A stretch of 64,000 bases of DNA from Dysosmobacter welbionis (lineage in GTDB: Bacteria; Bacillota; Clostridia; Oscillospirales; Oscillospiraceae), in the NCBI RefSeq assembly GCF_005121165.3, contig NZ_CP034413.3:434001-498000 (forward strand). The letters run 5' to 3'. The notes under the pieces were generated by a model. That model ran no database searches. It was not told the DNA's origin and saw only the letters and a list, made by a program, of their open reading frames with translations. Positions 35,487 through 44,196 of this stretch are shown here, piece after piece. How positions within the stretch are numbered: position 1 is the first letter of the stretch; the number at the start of each line of letters is the position of its first letter. Position numbers and translations under genes: made by a program.

Positions 35487-36656
35487 ATGACCTACCAGTT
35501 TGACGCGGTGGTGGACCGCTCCGGGAACCACTCCGCCAAGTATGACGAGCGGAAGAAGAAATTCGGCACAGAGGACGTGATCCCCCTGTGGATCGCGGAC
35601 ATGGACTTCAAGACCGCCCAGCCCATCATCGACGCCCTGAAGGCCCGGGCCGAGGAGGGCATCTGGGGCTATACCGCCCGGCCGGACAGCTATTTTGAGG
35701 CCATTCGGGGCTGGCAGAAGCGCCGCAACGGCTGGGATATCGACCAGTCCCTCATGAGCTTCAGCCTGGGCGTGGTGCAGACCCTGTCCGCCTGCGTGAA
35801 GCTGTTCACCCCGGAGGGTGGCAGCGTCCTGATTCAGACGCCGGTGTACTCCGAGTTCTATGATATGACCGAGGCATGGAACCGCAAGGTTCTGGAGAAT
35901 CAGTTCGTGGAGAAGGACGGCAAGTGGACCGTTGACTGGGCAGACTTTGAGGAGAAACTGAAGCAGGCGGACCTGTTCCTGCTGTGCTCCCCCCACAACC
36001 CCCTGGGCCATGTCTGGACGGAAGAGGAGCTGCGCCGGATGATGGAACTGTGCCTGAAGCATCACGTGCTGGTGGTCTCCGACGAGATCCACTCCGACCT
36101 GATCTTCCACGGCAAAAAGCACATCCCCACTGCCACCCTGTCCCCCGAGATCGCCGCCAACGTCATCACCGGCATCTCTGGCACCAAGACCTTCAACCTG
36201 GCCGGCCTGCAGGCCAGCACAGTGGTGTTCCCCAACGCGCACAAAAAGGAGGTCTTTGACAAGTTCTGGATGAACATGGATATCCACCGGAACAACGCCT
36301 TCTCCCTCACCGCCATGGAGGCGGCCTTCAACCAGGGCGATGAGTGGCTGGACCAGCTGCTTCCCTATCTCTCCGCCAACTTTGACTATGTGGTGGACTA
36401 CTGTGAAAAGCGCATCCCTAAGATCAAGACCTATGCCCCCGACGCCACCTATCTGATGTGGCTGGACTGCCGGGAGCTGGGCATGGGCAATGAGGCGCTC
36501 CACGACTTCATGATCCGGAAGGCCAAGCTGGGCCTCAACGACGGCTGCTCCTTCGGCCGGAGCCTCAATGGCTTCATGCGCCTGAACGCCGCCTGCCCCC
36601 GCGCCACTTTGGAACAGGCCATGCGCCAGCTGGAGGCCGCTGTCAACAGCCTGTAA
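35487..36656 (+). CDS. MalY/PatB-type PLP C-S lyase
   Basis: 389 residues, full length. Fold type I PLP enzyme: LWIADMDFKTAQPIIDAL, GIWGYTARPDSYFEAI, FSLGVVQTLSACVKLF, LCSPHNPLGHVWTEEEL, VVSDEIHSDLIFHGKKHIP, and PLP-lysine in SGTKTFNLAGLQ (near 234). MalY/PatB proteins are cystathionine beta-lyases that cleave C-S bonds to give pyruvate, ammonia and thiol. First gene after the sigma-54 promoter, followed by a symporter, RidA and a thioredoxin-fold protein, so cystine or other sulfur amino acids are probable substrates. Confidence 0.85.
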   Translation: MTYQFDAVVDRSGNHSAKYDERKKKFGTEDVIPLWIADMDFKTAQPIIDALKARAEEGIWGYTARPDSYFEAIRGWQKRRNGWDIDQSLMSFSLGVVQTLSACVKLFTPEGGSVLIQTPVYSEFYDMTEAWNRKVLENQFVEKDGKWTVDWADFEEKLKQADLFLLCSPHNPLGHVWTEEELRRMMELCLKHHVLVVSDEIHSDLIFHGKKHIPTATLSPEIAANVITGISGTKTFNLAGLQASTVVFPNAHKKEVFDKFWMNMDIHRNNAFSLTAMEAAFNQGDEWLDQLLPYLSANFDYVVDYCEKRIPKIKTYAPDATYLMWLDCRELGMGNEALHDFMIRKAKLGLNDGCSFGRSLNGFMRLNAACPRATLEQAMRQLEAAVNSL

Positions 36657-36702
36657 TCCCCAGCAAGAGCGCGCAGAGAAATAAGGGAAAAGGAGAAAGA
36701 AC

Positions 36703-37962
36703 ATGGCAACCATTCAAAAGAAGAGCTTCTGGCAGCAGTACGGAGGCCTGATTCTGATTCTGGGCGGCATCGCCATCGGCGCCCTGATCGGCGCTTTCGC
36801 GCCCTCTGTGGGTACCACCATCAAGCCCATCGGCGATATCTTCCTGAATCTGCTGTTCACCATTGTGGTTCCTCTGGTGTTTGTGTCCATCGCCTCCGCA
36901 GTGGGCAGCATGGCCAACATGAAGCGCCTGGGCCGGATCCTGGGTTCCACCGTCGGCACCTTCATCTTCACCGGCCTGATCGCAGCGGCCTGCGTGCTGA
37001 CCTGGGTCAACCTGTTCAGCCCCTCCGCAGGCGCCTCCATCCAGCTGACCACCGGCGAGGTAGGCGAGGCCCAGAGCGCAGGCGAGCTGCTGGTCAGTTC
37101 CCTGACTGTGTCCGATTTCTCCGACCTGTGGGATAAGTCCAACATGCTGCCCCTAATCATTTTCGCCATCATCTTCGGCTTCTGCGTGTCCGCCTGCGGC
37201 GGCGACGAGAGCCCTATGGGCAAGCTGCTGAACAACCTGAATGACATCATCATGAAGTTCGTGGGCGTCATCATGTTCATCGCTCCCATCGGCTTGGGCG
37301 CCTACTTCGCCAACCTGGTTGCCACCTATGGTCCAGAGATCGTGGGTGACTACGGCCGGTCCATGCTGGTCTACTATCCCCTGTGCCTGCTCTATGCGGT
37401 GATCTTCTTCCCGCTATATGCCTTCCTGGCCGGCGGCAAGCTGGGCGTCCGGATGATGATCCAGAACATCTTCCCGCCTGCCATCACAGCCTTTGCCACC
37501 CAGTCCTCCGCCGCCACCATTCCGGTCAACAAGGAGGCCTGTGACAACATCGGCGTGCCCAAGGACGTCAGCGACCTGGTGCTGCCCATGGGCTGCACCA
37601 TGCACATGGACGGCTCCGTCCTCAGTTCCATCGTGAAGATCGCCTTCCTGTACGGCGTCTTCGGCAAGGACTTCGTCGGCGCGGAGACCTATGCCATGGC
37701 CATCGTTGTGGCCATTCTCTCCGCCTTTGTGCTCTCCGGCGCTCCCGGCGGCGGCCTGGTGGGCGAGATGCTGATTGTCAGCATGTTCAACTTCCCCGCC
37801 GAGGCATTCCCCATCATCGCCACCCTGGGCTTCATCTTCGACCCTGCCGCCACCTGCCTGAACTCCTCCGGCGACACCATCGCCTCCATGATCGTCACCC
37901 GTCTGGTGGAGGGCAAGGACTGGCTCGTGAAGGCTGTGGCCGCCAAGAAGGAGACCGCCTGA
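36703..37962 (+). CDS. SLC1-type dicarboxylate/amino acid:cation symporter
   Basis: 419 residues. Hydrophobic, with N-terminal QYGGLILILGGIAIGALIGA, PLVFVSIASAVGSM (hairpin HP1 region), SSAATIPVNKEACDNIGVPK, LPMGCTMHMDGSVLSS and PGGGLVGEMLIVSMF. These match the SstT/GltP/TcyP family of Na+- or H+-driven transporters for Ser/Thr, Glu/Asp or cystine. Placed between the C-S lyase and RidA in a sigma-54-driven operon, so cystine or a cysteine-like amino acid is the likely cargo. Confidence 0.85.
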   Translation: MATIQKKSFWQQYGGLILILGGIAIGALIGAFAPSVGTTIKPIGDIFLNLLFTIVVPLVFVSIASAVGSMANMKRLGRILGSTVGTFIFTGLIAAACVLTWVNLFSPSAGASIQLTTGEVGEAQSAGELLVSSLTVSDFSDLWDKSNMLPLIIFAIIFGFCVSACGGDESPMGKLLNNLNDIIMKFVGVIMFIAPIGLGAYFANLVATYGPEIVGDYGRSMLVYYPLCLLYAVIFFPLYAFLAGGKLGVRMMIQNIFPPAITAFATQSSAATIPVNKEACDNIGVPKDVSDLVLPMGCTMHMDGSVLSSIVKIAFLYGVFGKDFVGAETYAMAIVVAILSAFVLSGAPGGGLVGEMLIVSMFNFPAEAFPIIATLGFIFDPAATCLNSSGDTIASMIVTRLVEGKDWLVKAVAAKKETA

Positions 37963-38022
37963 TTCCATCGCTTTCCAGATTGATTTTATCAGCTATCCAA
38001 TTTTAGAAAAGGAGTTTTTCAC

Positions 38023-38390
38023 ATGAACGTCATTGAAACCAAGAATGCCCCCGGCGCCATCGGCCCCTATTCCCAGGGCTACGCCTTTGGAGATCTGGTC
38101 ATCACCTCCGGTCAGATCCCGGTGGACCCCGCCACGGGCACTACCCCGAAGGTATCTCCGCCCAGGCGGAGCAGAGCTGCAAAAACGTGGGCGCCATCTT
38201 GGAGGCTGCCGGTTCCGGCTTTGACAAAGTTGTCAAGACCACCTGCTTCCTGGCGGATATGGGCGACTTCGCCGCCTTCAACGAGGTGTACGCCAGGTAT
38301 TTCACCTCCAAGCCCGCCCGCAGCTGCGTGGCCGTGCGGGAGCTGCCCAAGGGCGTGCTCTGCGAGATCGAAGCCATCGCGCTGAAGTAA
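38023..38390 (+). pseudogene. RidA family deaminase, split by a one-base frameshift
   Basis: From ATG 38023 the protein starts METKNAPGAIGPYSQGYAFG-like and DLVITSGQIPVDPATG, then breaks at the C-run 38144-38147. A one-base addition continues EGISAQAEQSCKNVGAILEA, KTTCFLADMGDFAAFNEVYA, RSCVAVRELPKGVLCEIEAI to 38390, about 122 residues. RidA hydrolyses reactive enamine/imine intermediates made by PLP enzymes, which fits the C-S lyase upstream. Remaining family residues are intact, so a sequencing indel is likely. Confidence 0.75.
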
Positions 38391-38402
38391 CGGAGGTATC
38401 AG

Positions 38403-38654
38403 ATGAAAGTCACTGTCATTGGAAGCCACCTGTGCCCCGACACCCTGTACGCCCTGAACCGCCTGTCCGAGGTCAAGGCGGAGATCGAGTTCAAGAATCT
38501 CTCCGCCAGCCTGCCGGACCTGAAGGCCTATCTGGCCCTGCGGGACAGCGATCCCCACTATGAGGCCGTCAAGAAAAACGGCGGCATCGGCATCCCCGCC
38601 TTTGTCCTGGAGGACGGCACCGTCACGCTGGATCTCGGGGACGTGCTGAAATAA
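38403..38654 (+). CDS. glutaredoxin-like small protein with CPxT motif
   Basis: 83 residues. Thioredoxin-fold pattern: KVTVIGSHLCPDTLYAL, ASLPDLKAYLALRDS, GGIGIPAFVLEDGTVTL with the cis-Pro (GIP). The active site is CPDT, so the second Cys of CxxC is absent, implying monothiol chemistry. Last gene of the sigma-54 operon, 12 bp after ridA; plausible role in handling cysteine or persulfide in the sulfur amino-acid module. Confidence 0.7.
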   Translation: MKVTVIGSHLCPDTLYALNRLSEVKAEIEFKNLSASLPDLKAYLALRDSDPHYEAVKKNGGIGIPAFVLEDGTVTLDLGDVLK

Positions 38655-38663
38655 AGCGATCAC

Positions 38664-38703
38664 AAAGCCCGGCGGGGGACCTGAAAGGTCCCCCGCCGGG
38701 TTT
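38664..38703. terminator. bidirectional intrinsic terminator
   Basis: A 14-bp stem CCCGGCGGGGGACC / GGTCCCCCGCCGGG with 5-nt loop, flanked by AAAG and TTTC. It ends the sigma-54 operon on the plus strand and the DUF6774 gene on the minus strand. Confidence 0.8.
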
Positions 38704-38713
38704 CTGCTGTTCT

Positions 38714-38896
38714 TCAAACCTCCGTGACGGCTCCTGTACCGCCCTCCTCCATCTGCCGCAGGGCCGCCAGGGTGCCCAGAGTGGTGCCCAGCTGGGTCAG
38801 CAGGATCGCCGTGCGGGACAGCTCCTCCGTGGTCATGCATTTTGCCATGGCCACCGCTGTGGCGTAGACTCCTGTGCTCCAATCATAGGCATCCAT
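38714..38896 (-). CDS. DUF6774-type small protein
   Basis: 60 residues: mostly one helix-rich segment (YATAVAMAKCMTTEELSRTA, ILLTQLGTTLGTLAALRQME). Fits DUF6774 small proteins of Oscillospirales. Placed between the sigma-54 operon and the DUF2812 cluster, on the minus strand. Function unknown. Confidence 0.6.
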   Translation of the reverse strand: MDAYDWSTGVYATAVAMAKCMTTEELSRTAILLTQLGTTLGTLAALRQMEEGGTGAVTEV

Positions 38897-38962
38897 CCCT
38901 CGGCCCCCTCCCTGGTGAACAGTGTATGAGGCGGCGAGGGATTTCTTGACGGGGGCGGCGTG

Positions 38963-40180
38963 TCATTTCTCCAGCAAAGAGGTCAGATACGCCGTCTCTG
39001 TCCGCAGGTCCGCAGAGCCGGTGTACCAAAGGGTAAGAACCTGTTTTCCCTGCCGGAGCACGGCGAATTGTTCAGGACTTCCGATTCCGTCCGCCTCCTC
39101 TGCCCACCAGAAGCCGTCCAGAGCCGGGGCCTCTATTGGGTCCAGCGGCAGTTCCGGCCGGCTGTCCAGAAAGCCGGCCCGGTTCTCCGTCAGCTCTGCC
39201 GTCAAGGTCTGGGCCAATCCGGCTGTCAGCATACGGTAATACGCGGTCTGGAGAAAAGCCTGCTCCCCGTCGGGCAGCACCGCAGACTGGCGGGCAGCGT
39301 ACATCTCCGGCGCGATGGGAAGGGATTTTTCCTGCACCTCTGTCCGCAAAGGCTCCAGGCCGTCCAGGGCTGTCAGGTCCGCCAGAACCATCTGCACCGG
39401 CGGACGTTCCCCCGCTTCATAAACCGTCCGCGCCGCATGGTCCCAACCAGAGGGATTGCCGTCCAGATTCTGAATGCTGACCACCAGATTCAGCACAGAT
39501 ATGACCAGTGCAGCGCCCCACGCCAGCTGTCCCAGCCGCAGCTGACGGCGGTATAGCTTGGGCCTCTCCAGCGGGACGCCCGCCGTCAGAGTCTTCCACA
39601 GCCGCCAGGTGTTCCGGGCATCCAGCCAGAGCTGCATCCCCAAGATGGTCAGCAGCGCCGCAGCCACCAGCGGCGCGGCTACAAAGCCCAGCCAGCTGGC
39701 GTTTCTCAGGATGTTCTCCAGAGAAGCAGCCGAAAGCGCCACCGCCAGGATGAAATACGCCGTCATTACCAGCCAGATCAGCCCGCCCCCCACTGTGCGG
39801 AAGATCATCCGCCGCTTTAAGTATCGGTATCCCTCTCCCTGGACCACCGGGTCCGTGTCCAGCTCCGGGGCATTCGGGTCATCGCACCGCCAGACCCAGA
39901 AGGGCCCCAGCTGCCCCACCAGCCGCCAGCCCATGCTCCGGTATGCCTCCACCCGCTCCGGGTCCAAAGCCTCTTTCCACCTTTGGAGGGGCTGGAGCCG
40001 GAAGCGGCACTCCCACGGTTCGTCCAGCAACAGGTCCACCCGGCTGCCCGTGAAGCAGACGGGGTTCTCCCCCTTGCGGGCCAGGTCCTCCAGCCAGGTC
40101 TCCACCGCCGCCACGTCGTAGATGCTGATGGGGCAGCTCTTCCGATAGGAGCTCTGCCCATGTCTGTTTTCAGCGCCCAT
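38963..40180 (-). CDS. DUF2812 membrane protein, paralog 4
   Basis: 405 residues. DUF2812 core IYDVAAVETWLEDLARKG, ECRFRLQPLQRW, SMGWRLVGQLGPFWVWRC DDPNAPELDTDP, then helices (about 135-215 and nearby). C-terminal soluble part has FWWAEEADGIG and KQVLTLWYTGSADL. DUF2812 genes are often next to PadR regulators, as here. Last of four tandem paralogs downstream of the PadR gene. Molecular role unknown. Confidence 0.75.
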   Translation of the reverse strand: MGAENRHGQSSYRKSCPISIYDVAAVETWLEDLARKGENPVCFTGSRVDLLLDEPWECRFRLQPLQRWKEALDPERVEAYRSMGWRLVGQLGPFWVWRCDDPNAPELDTDPVVQGEGYRYLKRRMIFRTVGGGLIWLVMTAYFILAVALSAASLENILRNASWLGFVAAPLVAAALLTILGMQLWLDARNTWRLWKTLTAGVPLERPKLYRRQLRLGQLAWGAALVISVLNLVVSIQNLDGNPSGWDHAARTVYEAGERPPVQMVLADLTALDGLEPLRTEVQEKSLPIAPEMYAARQSAVLPDGEQAFLQTAYYRMLTAGLAQTLTAELTENRAGFLDSRPELPLDPIEAPALDGFWWAEEADGIGSPEQFAVLRQGKQVLTLWYTGSADLRTETAYLTSLLEK

Positions 40181-40204
40181 TCTCCTCTCCCCCTCTCCGC
40201 TGAT

Positions 40205-41395
40205 CTACTGAAATTTCATCAGAACGGCGGCGAAGTAGTCAGTCTGTATCCGCAGGTCCTTGTGCCCGGTATAGGAAAACATCAGCACGCAGTTTCCCCG
40301 CCGGGCCACCACGCACTGGCACGGATCCTCCCGCCGGGAGAGCTGCTCATCTCCGGCCCACCAGAAGCTGTCCAGTCCGGGGACCTTTAGCCGTTCCGGC
40401 TCCCCGCCGCCGAACCACTTCTGCCAGGTCTTGAGCTCTTCCTCCACCCGAAGGGCCAGCCCTTTCGTCCCCATGCGGTAATACGAGGTGTTGCCGGAGA
40501 TCAGATTCAACGGGCCGCCGGGGCCTTCCGTGGACTGCCGGGTCCAGTACATCCGGGGTGCCAACAGCAGGGACTTGCGCTCAGCGGAAAAACCGGTCAG
40601 CTCCTCCGAGCCCTCCAGCTCCCGCAGATCCACATATACCACCTCCGCCAGCGGCTCGCCGTCCCCGTCCATGGCCGACCGGGTGAAATGGGGATCTCCG
40701 CCATCCGGGAGCAGCCAGGATATCAGGACGCCCGCCCAAATCAGGACCATTACCGCCTGCGTGACCCGTTTCTGGAGCCGCCAGGATCTGGGGCGTTCCA
40801 GAGGGACGCCGGTGCCCAGCGACCGCAGCAGCCGGCGCATCCGGAAGGCGTCCAGCAGCTCGACCCCCACCACGGCCGCCGCCATCAGCAGCCAGAACAG
40901 TCCCTCGCCCGGCAGGGCATGCTCCAGCTGATCCACCAGAGGCATGTCCCCGGCGCCCCAGAACCAGGGAAGGACACAGATCCCCAGGCACACCAGCAGG
41001 ATCGCGGGCAGCCGCAGCAGATGGCGCCGCATTTTTCGCTCAAGATACCCGTACCCCATGCTCTGGACCACCGGGTCCGTGTCCAGCTCCGGGGCGGCCG
41101 GGTCGCCGCAGCGCCAGATGTGGAAGGTCCCCGCCAAGGTGCAAACATATTCCCACCCCAGCTCTCTGTAGGCATCCGTCATCTCCGGCAGCGGAGACTT
41201 CTCTTTGCGCAGCAGGGGCTGGAGCCGGTAGCGGCTGGGAGCGACGGAGCAATCCTGACAAAAGATTCCGTAAAGCCCCCGGAACCGCAGCAGGTGATAG
41301 CCCTCCCGGTCCCGTTCCTCCAGCCAGGACTCCACAGCAGCCACGTCATAGAGCTCCACAGGCCGGAACTCCCTGTATTCCTGCCGACCGCTCAT
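40205..41395 (-). CDS. DUF2812 membrane protein, paralog 3
   Basis: 396 residues. ELYDVAAVESWLEERDREGY, RYRLQPLLRKE, LGWEYVCTLAGTFHIWRCGD, PAAPELDTDPVVQSMGY, then two membrane segments and a charged linker LGTGVPLERPRSWRLQKRVT. The C-terminal part has DSFWWAGDEQLSR and NCVLMFSYTGHKDL. Overlaps paralog 2 by 50 bp. Same architecture as its neighbours; this implies recent tandem duplication. Confidence 0.75.
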   Translation of the reverse strand: MSGRQEYREFRPVELYDVAAVESWLEERDREGYHLLRFRGLYGIFCQDCSVAPSRYRLQPLLRKEKSPLPEMTDAYRELGWEYVCTLAGTFHIWRCGDPAAPELDTDPVVQSMGYGYLERKMRRHLLRLPAILLVCLGICVLPWFWGAGDMPLVDQLEHALPGEGLFWLLMAAAVVGVELLDAFRMRRLLRSLGTGVPLERPRSWRLQKRVTQAVMVLIWAGVLISWLLPDGGDPHFTRSAMDGDGEPLAEVVYVDLRELEGSEELTGFSAERKSLLLAPRMYWTRQSTEGPGGPLNLISGNTSYYRMGTKGLALRVEEELKTWQKWFGGGEPERLKVPGLDSFWWAGDEQLSRREDPCQCVVARRGNCVLMFSYTGHKDLRIQTDYFAAVLMKFQ

Positions 41396-42521
41396 AGATC
41401 GCTCCCCCCTTCTCTTTCTGCTGAACCTCCGCCAGGACGGCGGCGTACCGCTCCGCCAGATCTATCGTTGGCTCCGTGGTGCCTGTGGAGATGCTCCACA
41501 CCTGATCCCCCAGCCGGACCACTAGGAACCAATACCCGTAGTCGTCGCGAGTGGACACCCAGGTCTCGTCCAGTCCGGGGATCTGCCAGGCCATGATGGG
41601 CCAGCCTTTCTCCTGGTAGTCCGCCAAGATGCCGTCTACCAGATCGTCCGCCAGCCAGGGGAAACGGAGGCGGTAGTAGCGGTTCTCCGTCTCCCAGTCG
41701 CCCATGCCCTCAAAGGTCCACCACTGGTCTGTGGTAAGCCAGTTGTCCCAGTGGATGGCCTGGACCTCCTGCAATCCCTTTTCCGTGATATATGGGACCG
41801 GCTCGTCAAAGGTCTCCGCCGGTTCAAAGGGCCGCGATCTGGGGTCCGCCATATCGGCGCAGAGTGATGCGATGTAAATTCCCCACAGCAGCATGATCGC
41901 CAGGGACAATCCGCAGGCCAGCCGGTAAGGCCGCCTGTGGCACACGGGTACTCCCGCCCGCAGAGGCCGCAGATACCGTCGTAGAGACCACCACTGCCGG
42001 AACGCCGCCAATGCGAGTGCCAGCAGAAAGCCCCAATAGGCGGCCTCCCGCCACAGTGGCTTCCACTCCTGCACACTCCATACGAGAAGGGTTCTCTCTG
42101 TCAGAAGCGTCTGTACCGCCAGCACCGCCAGAAGCGCCGTGACCGCGGCCCAGAACTGCGTCACCTTTTGCTGGCGGCGGAACAGCCGGTCATATGCCTG
42201 GGCCTCTGTCTCCGGGTCCGTGTGGAGTTCCGGCGCATCGGGATCATCGCATCGCCACAGGTGCACGGACTTGCCGGAGGTGTCCACATACTCCCAGCCC
42301 ATAGACCGGTAGGCCGCCAGGCGCTCTGGGTCCGGGCAGCTCTCCTTTACTGGGGCAGGTTCCAGTCGGTAGCGAACAGCCTTTGGCTCCCCCTTCTCAA
42401 AGACCGCCAGGAAGAAAATACCGGGAACCGAGACGGCAAACCACCCCCGGGCGGCCTGGTCCTCCATCCGGGCCTGCTGGGCGGCTACGTCGTAAATGTT
42501 CATGGGCATCAGCTTCAGCAT
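41346..42521 (-). CDS. DUF2812 membrane protein, paralog 2
   Basis: 391 residues. IYDVAAQQARMEDQAARGWF, VRYRLEPAPVKES, SMGWEYVDTSGKSVHLWRCD DPDAPELHTDP, then membrane helices, and a C-terminal domain (LDETWVSTRDDYGYWFLVVR). Its tail runs 50 bp into paralog 3, unlike the others which end at a short AEFQ-like tail; one extra base in the G-run at about 41404-41409 would give a stop that overlaps the next start. So the true C-terminus may be shorter. Confidence 0.7.
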   Translation of the reverse strand: MLKLMPMNIYDVAAQQARMEDQAARGWFAVSVPGIFFLAVFEKGEPKAVRYRLEPAPVKESCPDPERLAAYRSMGWEYVDTSGKSVHLWRCDDPDAPELHTDPETEAQAYDRLFRRQQKVTQFWAAVTALLAVLAVQTLLTERTLLVWSVQEWKPLWREAAYWGFLLALALAAFRQWWSLRRYLRPLRAGVPVCHRRPYRLACGLSLAIMLLWGIYIASLCADMADPRSRPFEPAETFDEPVPYITEKGLQEVQAIHWDNWLTTDQWWTFEGMGDWETENRYYRLRFPWLADDLVDGILADYQEKGWPIMAWQIPGLDETWVSTRDDYGYWFLVVRLGDQVWSISTGTTEPTIDLAERYAAVLAEVQQKEKGGAIYERSAGIQGVPACGAL

Positions 42522-42539
42522 GGCGTTTCCCCTCTTTTT

Positions 42540-43667
42540 CTATTGAAACTCCGCCAGGACGGCGGCGAAGTTGTCCAGGTGATCCATCAGGTCCCGGTCT
42601 GTCCGCACCCGCTCCATCAGCACCGCCCGCCCCATCCGGCCGATGAAGCATCGGTTTTTATCCGTGTCGATCACCACCGCTTGGTCAAAGCGGCTGTCCG
42701 CCACCTCCCGGACCTCTACCACGGACCAGGTGTCCAAGAAATTCGCTAAGCGTTCCCGATACAGGGCCTCCGCCAGGAAGGTGAACCGCACCCGGTCGAA
42801 ACCGGCCCACAGGGACGCTTTAAAATCCCAGCGGAACTGGCTGACCTCCCGGTGATCCGTCAGCAGACTCCGTCTCTCCCGGTAAACAGATGAATCCAAG
42901 GGCAGGGCGGCGGCCTCCGGGGCCACTGCCTCCATGGAGACATAGGGCAAGGGCTCCGGCGCGTCGGACAAGGGCATCTCCTGCTGGCTGCCGAATACAG
43001 ATACGGCAAGTGCAGCCACCAGTCCGCAAATCCCCCAGGAGACGAGATTCTGCCGCCTCCGCCGCCGTAACGACGCATCCAGGTCCTCAGTATCCGGCGC
43101 CATCCCCGCCTCCAGCTGGCGGCGCATCCGCTGAACGCCCCGCAGCGCCCGCAGATTGCCGCAGAGCCACTCCAGGGCACAGACCACCGCAAGCAGCCAC
43201 ACAGCCCACATCCCTTTCAGGAACACATCCACCGGCTGGCCGCTCTCCCAGAGGCTGCGAAACTGCAAGATCGTCCAGACAACAATCAGCACCATGGAGA
43301 TCAGCCTATGTCGCCGGAACAGCCGCAGCTGCCTCTCCCAGGTCAGACACAGGGCAGAGGGATCTGTAAACAGCTCCGGCGCCTGTGGGTCCGCGCAGGC
43401 ATAGACCCGATAGTCCCCCAGGACGCCGGCAGGCTCCCACCCCATTTCCCGGTAAGTCTCCTCCCGCTCACATTGGGCGTCATAGGTCTCTGTCCGCAGG
43501 GGCTCCAGCCGATACCGGAGCTTCCTGGGCTCCGCCGGCTCAAACTTTCCGCTGCCATAGCGAGAAAACGACACCGGCCGCCAGCCCTGGACAGCTTTTT
43601 CCTCCAGCCACCGCTCCAGAAGGGCGGTATCCCAATAGGCCTCCGGCATGAGAAAACGCTTTTTCAC
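42540..43667 (-). CDS. DUF2812 membrane protein, paralog 1
   Basis: 375 residues. DTALLERWLEEKAVQGWRPV, KLRYRLEPLRTETYDAQCER, MGWEPAGVLGDYRVYACADP QAPELFTDP, then membrane helices and a C-terminal domain (RFDQAVVIDTDKNRCFIGRM). Coupled to PadR (start overlaps the PadR stop by 4 bp), so this is the first effector gene of the cluster. Confidence 0.75.
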   Translation of the reverse strand: MKKRFLMPEAYWDTALLERWLEEKAVQGWRPVSFSRYGSGKFEPAEPRKLRYRLEPLRTETYDAQCEREETYREMGWEPAGVLGDYRVYACADPQAPELFTDPSALCLTWERQLRLFRRHRLISMVLIVVWTILQFRSLWESGQPVDVFLKGMWAVWLLAVVCALEWLCGNLRALRGVQRMRRQLEAGMAPDTEDLDASLRRRRRQNLVSWGICGLVAALAVSVFGSQQEMPLSDAPEPLPYVSMEAVAPEAAALPLDSSVYRERRSLLTDHREVSQFRWDFKASLWAGFDRVRFTFLAEALYRERLANFLDTWSVVEVREVADSRFDQAVVIDTDKNRCFIGRMGRAVLMERVRTDRDLMDHLDNFAAVLAEFQ

Positions 43668-44017
43668 GGTGCCTCCTCTCTCATCCCCGGCAGCAGCCGC
43701 TCCGACGCCAGCTCCTCCCGCTCGCCATCGGCCACGCAGAGGCGCAGGCGGGAGAGCTCCTGCCGGAACAGGGCCCGGCCCCGGTCCGTGATGGCGTAGG
43801 TCCGCTTCCGCCCCTCCACCGCCGCCTCCCGGATCAAGCCCTCCTCCTGAAATTTTGCCAGAATCGTGTACAGCGTCCCTGGCCCCAGGGGTACCCGACC
43901 GGCGGTGGCGTCATCCACATACCGGACAATCTCCGTGCCGCACCGCTCCTGCCGCAGCAGGCTCAACAGCACATAGAACATGCTCTCCGTCAGGACTTTC
44001 AGCGGCTCCCTGGCCAT
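43664..44017 (-). CDS. PadR family transcriptional regulator
   Basis: 117 residues. PadR winged helix: VLTESMFYVLLSLLRQERCG, TEIVRYVDDATAGRVPLGPG, TLYTILAKFQEEGLIREAAV, EGRKRTYAITDRGRALF. Represses its own operon; two inverted repeats in its promoter (44031-44087) are the obvious operators. Heads the DUF2812 cluster. Confidence 0.9.
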   Translation of the reverse strand: MAREPLKVLTESMFYVLLSLLRQERCGTEIVRYVDDATAGRVPLGPGTLYTILAKFQEEGLIREAAVEGRKRTYAITDRGRALFRQELSRLRLCVADGEREELASERLLPGMREEAP

Positions 44018-44030
44018 GGTATCCCCCCTA

Positions 44031-44087
44031 ATATCGAAACACGATACTTTCTGGGTTCACTATAATATCGTTGCACGATATTGTCAA
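44031..44087 (-). promoter_or_regulatory. PadR promoter with two operators
   Basis: Minus-strand promoter TTGACA (44082-44087), 17-bp spacer, TATAGT (44059-44064). The spacer (44065-44081) is exactly an inverted repeat ATATCG-N5-CGATAT. A second near-identical repeat (ATATCG-N5-CGATAC, 44031-44047) lies downstream over the start region. Binding would directly block RNA polymerase, implying autorepression. Confidence 0.75.
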
Positions 44088-44125
44088 GCTGTCTGTTCGC
44101 TTCCAGCTCTGGAATGTTTTGAGGG

Positions 44126-44155
44126 TTGCAGCCCGCCCCCTCCCTCCTGTATGCT
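44126..44155 (+). promoter_or_regulatory. putative promoter of SleB-like hydrolase
   Basis: TTGCAG (44126-44131), 18-bp spacer, TATGCT (44150-44155), about 42 bp before the ATG. Confidence 0.4.
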
Positions 44156-44196
44156 CTTGTACAGCAGCGACAAACCAGAAAGGACGAATTTTCCCC

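Noticed and set aside
35484-36713. Minus-strand open frame antisense to the C-S lyase
   Set aside because: The plus frame has all PLP-enzyme motifs; the antisense frame has none.
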